From Silurus meridionalis (Eukaryota; Chordata; Actinopteri; Siluriformes; Siluridae): a stretch of 64,000 nucleotides of DNA. Shown here piece after piece: positions 12,413 to 24,140 of this stretch (position 1 is its first letter; each line of letters starts with the position of its first letter). The stretch lies in contig NC_060885.1 of the NCBI RefSeq assembly GCF_014805685.1, forward strand, positions 17,737,632 to 17,801,631, in the 5' to 3' direction. Under the pieces are notes generated by a model that was not told where the DNA came from, did not search any database, and saw only the letters and a program-made list of their open reading frames with translations. A program made the position numbers and the translations under genes.

Positions 12413-14919
12413 TGAGTATGCATCTCTGGTAAGGTGAATCGAGGCAAAATGTAGCATATAACCAGGAATCTAATCAAAAATGTGTACAGAGCAAGTTCTA
12501 CTGTAAATTAGTGCCTACAAACATTATTATACATACAACCATTGGCATTTTACATACATGCAAATACACAGCTGTATGAAATGGATCAATCCTACACATA
12601 TTCTAAATTGCTCTGCTCATGCATTGACATGCTCATTTACATAAGGAAACACCCTGAAATCGCATTATATGGTCAATCATTTTTATTTAAGAGGTCTAAA
12701 AAGAAGCACTTGTATTGTTAGTTATACAATACAAGCTATTGTTGCTTTGAAGTAGCATAATAAGAACATGGTTTATTAGGCACTTTTACTTGTGCTTTGT
12801 CTAAGGAATACATTCAAAATATTTTGTCTTTGATTTTATGGCTACATACAGTACTGCATTTAGAAAAAGTGAAACAATCTGAAATTCCCTCATTATCATT
12901 ATGCTTTCTGCAGCCCTATTTGGAAATGAAATTATTTGGCTCTCAGTTGGATAGGAAATGCCAGAACTGGCTGCAATATTCCTTTGAAATGCCTCTGGCT
13001 AAAAAACATAGAAGAGATAAATGAAATCAACTCTGGCATCAGTGAAATCAGCTGATGAGACACTAATCATGCATATTCTCTGTGCAAAGCTGAGAGTGCC
13101 AAATCTTCAAGTAATCAAGCAATCATCCCAATCAATCTTTGGATGTGTCTTTTATACTTTCCATTTCAACTGCGAAGCCTGTCTTCACCTTGTGAGCACA
13201 GAAATCAGTTATTATGCTGTCAATTATACTGACATGATTGACAACAAGTGAAATTAGGGCTCCTCATAATCAGTTCACTATTGGTTACATTTTACTTCAG
13301 TTACAGGTTCTTGTATTTGCATGCCCAAGAGTGCGCTTTAATGTACACAGACTTGTGGGCCATAAGATGTTGTAATAACTAATATTCTGTATGCAAAAAT
13401 ATATGTGTATGTGTGCACTGTTGAGGAATCTGACTCTGTGCATCTATATACTATTTGGTTTTGAACATGTTTGGCTGCTTATGAATAAATTGAATACTAC
13501 ATGCACTGAGCATTTGGGTTCAGAATTATGTCAGGGGCTGTTGACATGCCTACAGATTGAAAGTCCTTGTGTCTGATTTTTCAAGCTGTTTTACAAAATG
13601 CTCAGCCAATCTTCACAATCTTCACTTAACCCCTGTGGTTATAAATGATGAGTAAATAATCAGACAATGAATGGCATCCACTTGAGATCATAGTTTTGTG
13701 TAATTCTAGCCAGTAACAATTTTGTCGTTTTAAGCTTCAATGAAGTAGTGACAAACAATCTTAATTAGATAGCCTCCATCTAATAAATGCTTGTATCTGA
13801 GGAAAAAATTCGAGTTCTGTTTATTCTATTCGGCACCATCATGCTTCACTGACTCACTGAGGAGGTGTTCGAGAAAAAAATCCTCTGTGAATAAACAAGT
13901 CTCTTTTGTATATTGGTCTTTAGCTAACTGAAATGCACTAGAAGCTGTTCAAATGACTGTATCATACCCTTTCACAGATTTATATCTGTCTTTAATGATT
14001 TGTCATTAGTGAGAATGTAGCTGCAATTACAATGGATGAGTGGAAGGTGATAGAAGGCAGTGGTGATTTGGCTTTCAGCTTGTGTCCTCCTCTGCCTCTA
14101 CTAAACTGTTGGCATGTTAAGTGCAATGTTGGTGGTGGTGTGTGTGTTTAATAGTGTGTGGGGTGGTGTATGTCTGTGTGAGCATTTTTTATATCTTGGT
14201 GAGCACCAACTGTCCTTTCAAAGATGGATTTTCAAAGAATAGATAGTAAGACAAATGTGTGTGTATTTCTGTGTGTAAGATTCTACTTACACAGTACTTC
14301 AAAATAGGCCAAAGTACAATAAAGGAAAAAGATAAATTGTGGTGGCATTAAATGTTTGTCTGACCTATTAAAGAAAGTATGTGAAGGATACAGCACAGCA
14401 GGATTTCTTCTTCCATCTTTCTTTTTTTCTTTCTCAGATGTTTATACTTACTCTCATGCTTTCTTTCTGTTTCTTCTTTCTAGATATCTTTATATTGCCA
14501 TATTGAACAACAGTGGCCAACTAACTAAACACCCAATAGATCAGTTTTTCAATGCATACAGAATGGAATGATGTGTTTTTCTCCAGTCTTGTTTGCTGTA
14601 GTAAAGAAAAGATGTTTTGGTCTGACTTTTGCTTAACACAGTGGAGGTGTAAAATCTGGAAGGGCACCATCACCCACTCAGCTTCTTCTAGTAGATGAAG
14701 AACAGATTAAACCCTGGTCAGTTTGAAAGAGATGGATCTCTTGCAATCTCTAATCCAAGTTCCTTGCAATATTAAAGAAAGAGACTTTAAAAAAGAATGA
14801 ATGCATAAGAAATGTTGTGGAGCCAGAGGAGTTCAGTAGTACGGGAAAAAATAAGTAATAAAAAAGGGTAAACAGAGTTCAGTCACAACAGCTCTGAGAG
14901 ATATGTGAATTTCACTTAC

Positions 14920-15016
14920 TTGTTTTGGTGTTTTGAGCCCTGGAGGTGTGCATAGTACTGCTCAATGGAGTTCAGAACCACTTTACATATGCTGCACGAG
15001 TAACTGCTGCGCAGGC
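14920..15016 (-). CDS. zmat4: zmat4 fifth coding exon: zinc finger 4
   Basis: This 97-nt exon completes codon 198 (G|GC, Gly), encodes residues 199-229 and leaves two bases (AA). The acceptor is ttgtag|GCCTG and the donor AACAA|GTAAGTG. Finger 4 is C205, C208, H221, H227 within [20 protein letters not shown], matching the last finger of ZMAT4 (NSIEQY-x-AHL-x-GSKHQ). It is too short to appear as an open frame of its own. The retained phase predicts a tiny terminal exon beginning with the third base of an Asn or Lys codon. If the donor is not used, the reading frame stops at once (AAG TAA). Confidence 0.92.
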
Positions 15017-15941
15017 CTACAATATACACAAACAGCAAAATAATAAAACGTTACCTTTATCTAAGATTCTGTGGTGATGTTGGTTGTTAATTCTTTTGCA
15101 TCAAATTTGTTTGTTGATAGTTTAAAATATCTGCAACCGAAAATCTGCAATAATGTAATAATTCAAATCATGTAATAATTATTTGCACAGTGTAGTCTAT
15201 ATATTGACCATATCAGTGTCATATAGGATGTGGTAATTTTCACAGATCTCTAACTAATTCATTGCCGCAAAAAATTATTTAGGGTCTGCATTGGCATCTG
15301 AACATTTCTTTTGTTCCACTGAAAATTGATTGGCTGTTTGAGCAGAATGGAGAGAAGCCATGCGCGCAGCCATGCGATAGAGGCTAAACAGATGCGTGCT
15401 AATTATGGGGTTTGCAGGTGGTAAAGAACAGCAGTGGCGTGAAAAAAATAAATAGATGGATGAGAATAATAAAGGAGCACATGAGATGGAGAGAAAGAAA
15501 ACGAGAGCTGAAAAGCAGAAGAGAATGAGTGTGGCAACACTCATTCGTCACATATGGGCAAACCACGTGGCTACATGTAGTGGCTTGATTTCTGTACGAC
15601 ATCTGCCGAGTTATTTCGGATAAGTAAGACATTTATTGCTATTGAACATTCTTCAGTGCCCTTATACCACAAGAGCTGCTGATGTATTCTTCTAAATGAC
15701 TTGGTGATTACATTGCTTTCAATACTTTGGATCACTAACGGCTTTTGAAGCAAATGTTTTTGTACATGTAATGGAAATGAATGAGACCTTGAGCTCACTG
15801 CTTATGACAAGTCTATATTGATGTTATCATTTTCAATCAATTCAAATAAAATTTTATTATGCTAGATATGTAGAGGTCAAACTTATTATATATACAGTAT
15901 AATGCAGTTTTTACAATATATGTTAAAAAATTATGGGTCAT

Positions 15942-16310
15942 CAGCTGATCATTACATCTGCCTGTGGTTCTTCCACAAACTGTTGCTACAAAACACACAA
16001 TTATCTGTAGCACTGCAATTTCTCTTCACTGGAACTAAAGTGTCCTAACATGCTGCAGGATGCTCTTGTTCACAAAGCATCCATGAAGACATGCTTAACC
16101 AAATTTGAAGTGTGCAAAAATTTAAGTGGCTTAACCAGAACCCGAACACACTGGACACCTTTGTTAAATGAACTGGAATGCTGAGACTGCCCCAAGTGTC
16201 TCTGTTCATCATTACCTTACAAGATTATTGTCTGACCTTTCTAATGCCTTTCTAGTGTAAAGCTTCCCAGAAGAGTGGAAAAGAAAAAGATCCAAAAGGG
16301 TTCCCCAAGA
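15942..16310 (+). mobile_element. Decayed Tc1/mariner-like transposase fragment
   Basis: The plus strand carries degraded versions of phrases from an abundant fish Tc1-like family: tggttcttccacaaactgtt, cactggaactaaagtgtcc, tccatgaagacatgcttaacc, cacctttgttaaatgaactgg and agcttcccagaagagtgg. In intact copies these encode the region around the last catalytic glutamate. Here the frame is broken throughout and no termini are visible. The block at 54488-54962 appears to be the same family in the opposite orientation. Confidence 0.6.
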
Positions 16311-17915
16311 ACCAGGCCACACAGAATTTTTTTTTTATGTTCATTTCATTTCCATTTAATTGACTTTTTCAGTCTGCAGGGTGTTTTATCTACAAAAAGA
16401 ATCCATTTATGCCTAAGGCAAATTCCTGCACAATTATTGTTTACACATTTATAGATTAAGCTGATTCTGCATTATGGTTAATTACATTTTCATTATATAT
16501 GTAATAATCAAACTAGTAATGAAATCACATAATATTTATAATAGTAATATGATATGCAACTATTGTGTTTAGTTATGTGCCTGCTCCTCCCCCCGGTCCT
16601 TAAAAAATTGTCTTGTGTAAAACTGATCCGTGATGCAAAAAAATACAATGGCAGATATTGTGAATTTAATAGCCTTTGGTCCATAGAACCTCCATAAAGC
16701 ACATACTGCAATAATGCCTTTGGTTTTGTCCTACTATTTGGAATGGTTTAGCCTCTTACATTAGAACCTACTGTCCAGAAACTACCAGAATTATCCTCTC
16801 TACCTTATGTGACTGAAGAAACATAATAATTTTTTTATTTCTGTTTATAAGCTTTAGTGCGTATTTCCCGCATGGTGGCCAGCTAATGACCTCACAGTAG
16901 GATGCTAATAAACCAGTTTAGTAAGACACTAAGGCAGTTTATAATTGCTGGTAGTGAAACTGCCCCACATGCCACAAAGAACTACGCTTAGGGTAAGGAG
17001 GAAAAGAATACAAGCTGATAAATGTTCACTGGATGTAGATGAAGGTTTGCTGCTAACTATTGGCTGTAGGCAAAAAACTTTTCTTTTCAGACAAGCAGGC
17101 CATAAATCTAAAACCTTTCCTTTGGTAATTGCAACAAAGCTGGAAAGAGCATTTGAAGAATTTCCACTGCGTTTTTTGACTTGTCTGGGTTGAATTGAAA
17201 AGGAAAGATGGAAGTCTCCTTCTTGGCACTTCATCTGCTTTGGGAGCATTCATTTAACATTAAACTGCTTCAGAGCTATTTGAAATAGAAAATGTTTAAG
17301 ATTCGTAGCTATAAAGTATCACCATACTTGATATGCATATAATATATTCATATATAAGTCTCCTCGCTTATACCTTGTACATCAAAAACTTAAGCTGAAT
17401 TTCTCATATTGATAAAAAGCAAAGTGTAATTAGTCATATTACTGATCAGAGCAAGAATATAAGATGGATAATAGTCTGTTTGGTGCTCCCAATATAAGTA
17501 TATGTTTACATTTAGATTTTAACCCAAATCGTCGGTACCCACTGAAATGTAGTAAATTTAGTTGAATCTATTTCTCAAAATATAATCAAGATATAGCTTA
17601 ATTTATACCTCCTGTCACATAATGGAGTCAAAAGTCAAATGCAAGTGCAGTACTTGGGAGCAGTCCAAAAAACAAAAACACAAGTGAAAGGAGAAACAAA
17701 AACTGAAACAAGACTGAAGATAGGAACTGGGAGCATGAAAACTAAATAGGTGTGCTAATTAGAAGTGACAGTGAAAAGTGAAAAGGTGTGAGTGATCAGT
17801 GAATAAATCATGTGATATGCATTCACTGATATGTAATGTACATAACTGCCATAGCCATGACCACATAGATACTAAGGATGAATAAATAGTGTCAAAAAAA
17901 TAATTGTTCACATTT

Positions 17916-18232
17916 TGTCAGGGATCCACCAGCCACACCCACGCCAACCCCTCCAATCACTCCAAGCAGCTCACCAACTTACTAATCATCCACACCTGGT
18001 CCAAATCAGTCACCACACTATAAAGACCCGGTTTATCCACATGCTCATCGTCCGTTCTACAGCTTAGGCTTGCGAACATACCGGACTGCCCAAACTACTC
18101 CGTTTGGTTGTTGCTCAGCTTACTAGCTTCAGTGTGTTTTTCTGTGCTTTCTGCATTGCCCCTTTTTGCTTTCTCATTAAAAAAGCCTTCGTTGAATTCA
18201 TTTGGTCTCCAGAACGTTCTTAGCGCCTGACA
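17916..18232 (+). mobile_element. Solo LTR of a Ty3/gypsy-type retrotransposon
   Basis: A 317-bp block starts TGTCAGGGATCCACC and ends GCGCCTGACA, so it has TG...CA ends within a short inverted terminal repeat (TGTCAGG/CCTGACA). It is flanked by identical 5-bp sequences, cattt at 17911-17915 and 18233-18237, the target-site duplication expected for an LTR element. Inside are a TATA-like box (ctataaag, near 18020) and an A-rich polyadenylation-like region (attaaaaaag, near 18178). No internal sequence is present, so LTR-LTR recombination is the simplest origin. It shares the TGTCAGGG start with the LTR at 19803-20085 but differs elsewhere. Confidence 0.85.
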
Positions 18233-18869
18233 CATTTGTATTTGTGAATGTTTTCAGTGTTTTTCCTATGCATCTGATATATATGAATGCCTATATGAAA
18301 TCCCAGTTTCAGTAAACATTTCTAGTCCCAATCCAGATGCTGTTATCCAGATTTCTACCAAGCTTTTATAAAAAATAATAAAATAAACAATGTTTGTCTA
18401 GTTAATAATCTTTATTTTAATGTATATTATATTTTATAAGCACATTATCTATAGTTATGTCTATTTTAAATATGACCTCAACTGAATTCACAGTTTATAC
18501 TGAAAATGATTTTCTCCCTGAACAGAATGTTGGTAAAGAAATATGCTGAAATAGACACTATAACTGTGTGTTTTGTATCTAGATAGTATATAACAGTGTG
18601 TGGGCTGACTGTTGACAATGCACTCTTGTTCATAGGTCTTGTTCATAGGTATAAGATGGCTCTTATTTGTAATGCAGCACATTAATGTGATGATATACTG
18701 TATGGAGAGGAGAGAATCACTCATTCTGTTCCCCTTTGCATTGCAGTAATAAATCTGTTTTTTGAGAGGCAGGTGAGAAAATTATTTAATCACTGAATAA
18801 GATAAACACAAGCTAGCTTCCATAGGCCAGACGAGTCAATGTTACACTTTGATCAAGAGTCGGAAACCA

Positions 18870-18929
<60 letters not shown>

Positions 18930-18939
18930 GGACAGAGTA

Positions 18940-19531
18940 CACCGATGGCAAGGAGGATCTACGGCGACTCCAGGGTGCTCTGTGTTAGGGGGTGTGAAGG
19001 GCTTCAGGAGAGATGGTTGGATGGATGCGGTAACGAGGAGGCAGGTTGAGTCGATAGGCCACGTCATTGACCAGCCTGATGATTCAGAACGGTCCAAAGA
19101 AATGGGGACTGAGATTCTTACAGGGTACCTGGAGCCGCAAATCTCAAGTGGATAGCCAGACTTGATCCCCCGGTTTGTAAGAGGGGGGCTTCTGACCTCT
19201 GGGGATCCACGAACCTCTGGATGGTTCTGAGGGCACATCGGAGCTGTGCGTGGGCTGACTTCCACACACGCACGCTTTCCCGGAACCAGTAGCCCACCGC
19301 GGGAATGTTGGAGGGCTCGTCTGTCCAGGGAAACAAAGGTGGCTGGAAGCCCAGCACGCATTGGAACAGGGTGAGGCCAGTGGTGTCCTGGCGCAGGGAG
19401 TTCTCTGCGTACTCGGCCCAGAGGAGAAAATGGTTCCAGCTTGTTTGGTCCTGGTTGCAGTACAACCGCCGGTAGTGTCCGAGCTCCTGTATCTTGCATT
19501 CCGTCTGTCTGTTGGTCTGAGGGTGATGACA
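18940..19531 (-). pseudogene. Gypsy integrase, C-terminal half
   Basis: The minus strand reads CHHPQTNRQTECKIQEL, then WAEYAENSLRQDTTGLTLFQ and GFQPPLFPW, which is the end of the integrase catalytic core (family consensus HPQTNGQTER...EL and WA-x-AYN-like motif). The core glutamate region is partly changed: the usual GQTER is RQTEC. The following GPY/F and chromodomain-like part (19140-18940) is full of stops. The upstream catalytic aspartates are deleted, so the protein cannot function. Confidence 0.75.
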
Positions 19532-19534
19532 TAG

Positions 19535-19770
19535 AAACGCCACCTTGGATTGATCGGAGGGGAATGCAACTGCATTTTAATGTAGAGGTTGACATGCAGG
19601 AGGAAGCCATTGCACTTGGCCGCGTCTCTGGAATATGAAGCCGGAAGAGCCATCTGGCTGCAGGGGTTGGGTTGCGGAACTCCGCTGGTGGCGGCTGGCA
19701 CGAAAGCCTCCCGGAGAGTGGCGGCGAGTTCCTTGATGGGATCTAAAACAGAACCCGGTTGCGGACCCAT
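19535..19770 (-). pseudogene. Truncated gypsy gag
   Basis: The minus-strand frame starts MGPQPGSVLDPIKELAATLR and continues with MALPASYSRDAAKCNGFLLH and VNLYIKMQL, a typical start of a fish gypsy Gag. A frameshift follows, after which FPSDQSKVAFL is readable in the next frame. At about 19531 the sequence switches to integrase, so the rest of Gag is deleted. The intact start just inside the LTR fixes the element's orientation. Confidence 0.75.
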
Positions 19771-19802
19771 CGAGGTGAGTAGTTGGTATACGCCTGATCT
19801 TC

Positions 19803-20085
19803 TGTCACACTTTGATCAAGAGTCGGAAAACCAGAATACGAATAGGACATTTATTAGCCTGGGGAAACAAACAGAAGCTAAGAAGCAGCATGTACCGGAA
19901 AACAGGTATATTCCTAAACACAGGTAGTCCAGGGATGATCGCCAGAATGAACCGTAGATTGGATGGTGAGTGAGTGCGAACAGGAGTGCTGATAATTGGA
20001 GACAGGTGAAGGTGATTAGTATAAAGGTGAGGTGCTGCGAGTGTGCTGAGTGCCAAGGGGAGGCATGGCCGGTGGTTCCCTGACA
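19803..20085 (-). repeat. 5' LTR of the deleted gypsy copy
   Basis: On the minus strand the LTR starts TGTCAGGGAACCACC and ends CAAAGTGTGACA (283 bp). It contains a TATA-like box (tttatactaatc, near 20020) and AATAAA (near 19853) shortly before the 3' end, the usual order of a gypsy LTR. The same terminal phrase, cttgatcaaagtgt with a one-base change in the last TGACA, reappears at 18840-18865 and marks the 3' LTR remnant. Confidence 0.8.
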
Positions 20086-20489
20086 GCACAGACCCTGTTT
20101 ATTGTGTAACACAGTTAATGACATTAAGAAGTGGTCTGGTCAACTACAGTGAAGCCACACCAAATTTAGAAGGAGTTTAGACAAATAGACAAACCATGTT
20201 GTTTGGGGATCAGACAGGTTCAACTGGAAAATGGAATGTGCATAGATTTTAAAAGCAAAATGTGTGTTAAATGAGTAATCATTTGCTCATCGTGACAGAG
20301 TGAACTGTCCCTATGGTCAGCATGACACTACACACTACACTTTCACTTCTCCTCTGTTTCTCGCTACCTGGCGTGTGTGTGCACCCACAGCCAGTAGTAT
20401 CACCTTCCCCCTCTGCAAGCCGCGAGCTTGCCGGGTGGCGAGACAGGTAGTCAGCAGTCAGCAGCATATATAATACCCCAGAAAAGAAA

Positions 20490-21590
20490 AAGTGGCAAAA
20501 TAAAAAAAAAAAAGGGCATAGTCCAGGACATCCTAGAGATGAGGGATCGTCTGGAAAACTACAGGAAGCTGGCAGCGGAGAACCTCCAAAAGGCTCAAAA
20601 GTACCAGAAGACGTGGTACGACCAGCAAGCCCGTTCCAGAGAGCTACGACCAGGACAGAAGGTACTGTTGTTGCTGCCAACGTCCACGAGTAAGCTCCTT
20701 ATGAAGTGGCAGGGGCCCCACAGTGTGGTACGGAGGATGGGGCAGACATAATATGAAATCCATCATCCAGACAAAGGCAAGGCAAAACAAACTTACCATA
20801 TCAACCTGCTGAAGGAGTGGAAAGAGCCTCCCAGCGAAAAGGCAGACCCGGTACTGCTCATTCAGAAGGTGGAGGAAGATCAGGAGGAGGATCATCCGGA
20901 ACCAAAGGCTAGCGGGCAGACACAGCCAGCAGAGGTACACCTCGGACACCTGGAGGCACCCAACCAGGCTGAGCTGCAAACGCTCTTTGGTCGATACCCG
21001 GCGTTGTTTCGTCAGAGGCCTGGACGGACCAACCTGGTACACCACAAGATCCGCCTGACCAATACAACCCCATCTCGACAGAGACCGTATCGGGTACCTG
21101 AGAGGCTGGTGGCACCACTGAAGGCAGAAGTTAGGACTATGCTGGAGATGGGAGTAATCGAGCCGTCAAGCAGTGAATGGAGTAGTCCGGTGGTCATCGT
21201 ACCGAAGAAGGACAACACCCTCCGTATCTGCATTGACTTCCGTTGATTAAACTCCCAGTCCCAGTTTGACGCATCCCCGATGCCACGCATTGATGATCTG
21301 CTGGATAAGGTCGGGGGAGCCAGGTACGTGACCACATTAGACCTGTGTAAGGGATATTGGCAGGTGCCTCTGGAGAAGACGTCCAGACCTTACACAGCGT
21401 TCAGGACCCCACTAGGACTGTTCCAGTTCACGGTTCTTCCCTTCGGCCTACAAGGGGCACCAGCAACGTTCCAAAGGTTGATGGACCGAGTGCTGCAAGG
21501 CGGGGATGAATGGTCTGCCGTATCTGGACGATGTGGTGGTCCATAGCGAGACCTGGGCGGATCACCTAAACCACCTCGGAGGCGGGCCTG
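20490..21590 (+). mobile_element. Gmr1-like Ty3/gypsy fragment, integrase C-terminus before RT
   Basis: The plus strand encodes, in order, an integrase C-terminal module (QKYQKTWYDQQAR, PGQKVLLLLP, KWQGPHSVVRRMG, YEIHHPDKGK, YHINLLKEWK; about 20520-20830), a spacer, and reverse transcriptase (RPYRVPERLVAPLK, EWSSPVVIVPKKD, TLDLCKGYWQVPL, LPFGLQGAPATFQRLMD). The catalytic YLDD is at 21521-21532 but in a shifted frame. Stops at 20749 (TAA) and 21244 (TGA) also break it. RNase H is absent; sequence homology ends near 21590. Integrase upstream of RT is the order known for the Gmr1-like group of deuterostome Ty3/gypsy elements, and the protein motifs fit that group. Confidence 0.75.
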
Positions 21591-21879
21591 ACGCTGAGTC
21601 TTCCGGGTTGGGTTTGGATAGCAGCCAACCAGAGCGCTGAATAGCGGCTGGCTTTAAAGCGCCAGCGCTGCGTCGCGCATGTGCGGCAAAACCGGAAGTC
21701 GGCAAGATTATGTTGATGGGACATTTTTTTTGGGTGATTATTATTATTTATATTGTTATAATTTATATTATTATTATTATTGCTATATTAGTATTATTAT
21801 TGTTGTTATCATGTTTATTATTTATGATATTCACAATGTTATTAAGCCATTTTGTGACTGGCTACAAAATACCAAACCC

Positions 21880-22311
21880 CTTTGGGTGAAATGGTTGGGT
21901 CCAAGGGGAGGGGCCTACACTATATAAACCAGCCTCCCACTTCAATGCGGGGTGGAGTTGTAGGAGTGCTGCATGGTGGAGTTGTAGGAGTGCTGCATAG
22001 TGGAGTTGTAGGAGTGCTGCATTGTGGAGTTGTAGGAGTGTTGCATTGCGGAGATAACGGAGTCTGAGAACTATTGTAGTGAATGCACATGAGCAGGTGC
22101 GCCTATTTTGTATATAGTTTTCTTTACTTTCCTCGTAATTGTCCTTGTTTTGTTATTTTGCCACTTTTTCTTTTCTGGGGTATTATATATATTTTGGACT
22201 TTGCACTTGAGCACGCTGTAAATAAACACCACTTTACACGGAACATCACAGCGAGTATTGCCATCATTTGGGTAGAAGGCGAACCCGTAAGGCTGCTCTA
22301 CCACACTCATA
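21880..22311 (+). repeat. LTR-like block with TATA box, minisatellite and polyA signal
   Basis: The segment has a TATA-like box (ctatataaacc, near 21920), then four and a fraction tandem 24-bp repeats, then a T-rich stretch and a polyadenylation signal (gtaaataaacacc, near 22220), ending about ccgtaaggctgctctaccaca. Its position directly after a truncated plus-strand gypsy pol, plus the promoter-to-polyA layout, suggests the 3' LTR of that element. I do not see a second copy in the window, so exact LTR ends are not proven. The AT-rich run at 21720-21850 may belong to it. Confidence 0.45.
21951..22055 (+). repeat. 24-bp minisatellite, about 4.3 copies
   Basis: The unit ggtggagttgtaggagtg followed by ctgcat repeats at 21951, 21975, 21999 and 22023, with a partial fifth unit. 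Copies differ at the first bases and at one late position. Because 24 is a multiple of 3 one frame stays open as an eight-residue repeat (GVVGVLH plus one variable residue), which I regard as an artefact. Confidence 0.9.
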
Positions 22312-24140
22312 CTTGTTCAAATATAACTGTATTTACAAAGTACTCAATGAAACAAATGAGCCCTTAAATTATATAACAATCTAGAGAAACAGGGCTAACA
22401 TCATATTATTATTATTATAATTTTTTTTTTAAGACATTTTTTTAGTTTTTAAGTTAAAATATCATCTCTGTTGTGTTTCCCCCAAGGACCTCTAATTCTA
22501 CTTTATATTTAGGGGAAATTAATACCTGTTTCACACCAGCAATTCCCTTGATCTCAACATCAAAACAAGGCCTCTGTGAGAAGGCTATTACAATGAAGTG
22601 GCTTCCACATAAACAGGACAGCCTGTAATCTCCCAGCAGTCACTTCACTGATGGCTTGAACAAGTAGGTCTTCTAAATGAGCCACTAGCTCTCAAACAAA
22701 CCACACGCATGGGAAGATAAAAGCGATGCAGTGCTTTGAGTTGTATTAGTTCCTGTGTGTTTTATGTGAATTCAGCTCACACATGCTGCACCTTCATGTC
22801 GTGGGCTTCTAATGAGGATGATGAATGAGATGTGGCATGCTTGCTGAGCTCTGACAGTCCCCCGAGGAGCAGCCAAACTCAAGGTGACAAGCTTTTGGGA
22901 TAGCCATGGGTTTAGCAGTACAATGAAAGCGAGAATCTCAGCAGATCTCTTTCACCCAGACTTAATGAAGAGGATGAGCTGTGGTGTTTCTCAAGCTAAA
23001 TTTAGATGTCCTAACATTATTAGTTTAGAGGTAGTAGACTTGTGTGTCTCTGTTGCAGAGTGTTGTAATCAACAGCAAATATTTCTGGTGAGATTTAAAT
23101 AGAAGGTGACATTCACAGTGGAATGCTACAAACAAGGACATCGGTTCACTTGCTTGCTGCCTACAGGGTGATTATAGATTCCCAGATATTTTAGATGCTT
23201 GCTATCTGATAAGTAAAAAATAATAATTTGTATCGTTGCTGTTTTGGTGAACTATTTCCAATGCATCTCTGTATACAACTCTGACAAGTTCTCTATCAAT
23301 ATAAATTTGCTGTTCATGCAAATACAATTAATAGCAACATTTAAATGTCTTGAAATCTCCACACCACACTTCATTACAGAACATCTGTGAACTATGAATT
23401 CTATGAACTATGAATTCTTGGCTTACACCTTTTTTATAGCAGCTTGTGGTGTTTCTGTCTTTAGAAACTATCTCCATAAACCTGCTGATCCTCTGTTGGC
23501 TGTGGCTGGACAGTGTCTTGCTGGCTCTGTGAAAAGCATTCCAGCATGCTGATGCCGGATGAAGCATGAGCTCTGATTACAGTGCTATAACAAACAGCAA
23601 CAACAAAAAAAACTTAAATCCACACTTTTAGTAAAAAACGCAACTAAAAACATCTCTGAAAAATATATAAAATCTTCACCCTTAATAAAATAAATGGTCT
23701 TTCTCATATATTTGGGAGCTACAGAATGACAAATGTCATTTGGTTGGTCACAGCTCTTTAATATTGCCAAGGAGTTTTAACTGCACTTGATGCCAGCTGT
23801 CCCCAAGTATAGACGATCTGACATTGATCCCCTAAGAGCATTTCCTAGTCTTGGTGACCTGCAAATGGTTCATATTTTTTATTTTATGATCTCTTTTACA
23901 CTCTATCCTGGCACAGAACCACAGGGATAGATTAACTAAGAACACAGAGTACACTGTTCCCTTAAGACTAGAATATAGGAGAACATGGCTTTAGAGCATC
24001 TGTTAAAAACAAAGCTAGACTAAGATGATCTGTCTGATTCAATAAATAAGATTTTTGCCTTTGTCACTTACACATTAAAGTATATTGATTGTATACATAT
24101 ATTGACAGTATAAATTCTTGCTTATGTCCTAACTTTCTAG

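Larger units (their letters stand above)
18840..20085 (-). mobile_element. Internally deleted Ty3/gypsy retrotransposon
   Basis: Read on the minus strand, this copy has a 5' LTR (20085-19803), a gag start (ATG at 19770), a junction straight into the C-terminal half of integrase, and a remnant of the 3' LTR (about 18935-18840). Protease, reverse transcriptase, RNase H and the integrase N-terminus are missing. The 3' LTR remnant keeps only its last part and has been expanded by a (TA)n run. The flanking 5-bp sequences do not match convincingly, so no target-site duplication is claimed. Frames are broken and the copy cannot be autonomous. Confidence 0.8.

Noticed and set aside
14680..14700. Possible terminal zmat4 exon (ctactag followed by AAGAAGCTGA on the minus strand)
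   Set aside because: It has a good pyrimidine tract but would give a 220-bp last intron and a KRS tail unlike the family; not supported over other candidates.
17609..17760. Possible LTR remnant starting tgtcacataatgg
   Set aside because: Only a weak resemblance to LTR leader sequence, no matching end and no target duplication.
18813..19610. 265-codon minus-strand frame, the second longest in the window
   Set aside because: It reads the wrong frame through the gypsy integrase remnant and a TA run. The adjacent frames carry the recognisable Gag and integrase motifs.
21879..22067. Plus-strand frame with an eight-residue Gly-Val-Val-Gly-Val-Leu-His repeat
   Set aside because: It is the translation of a 24-bp minisatellite in an LTR-like block, without a plausible gene context.
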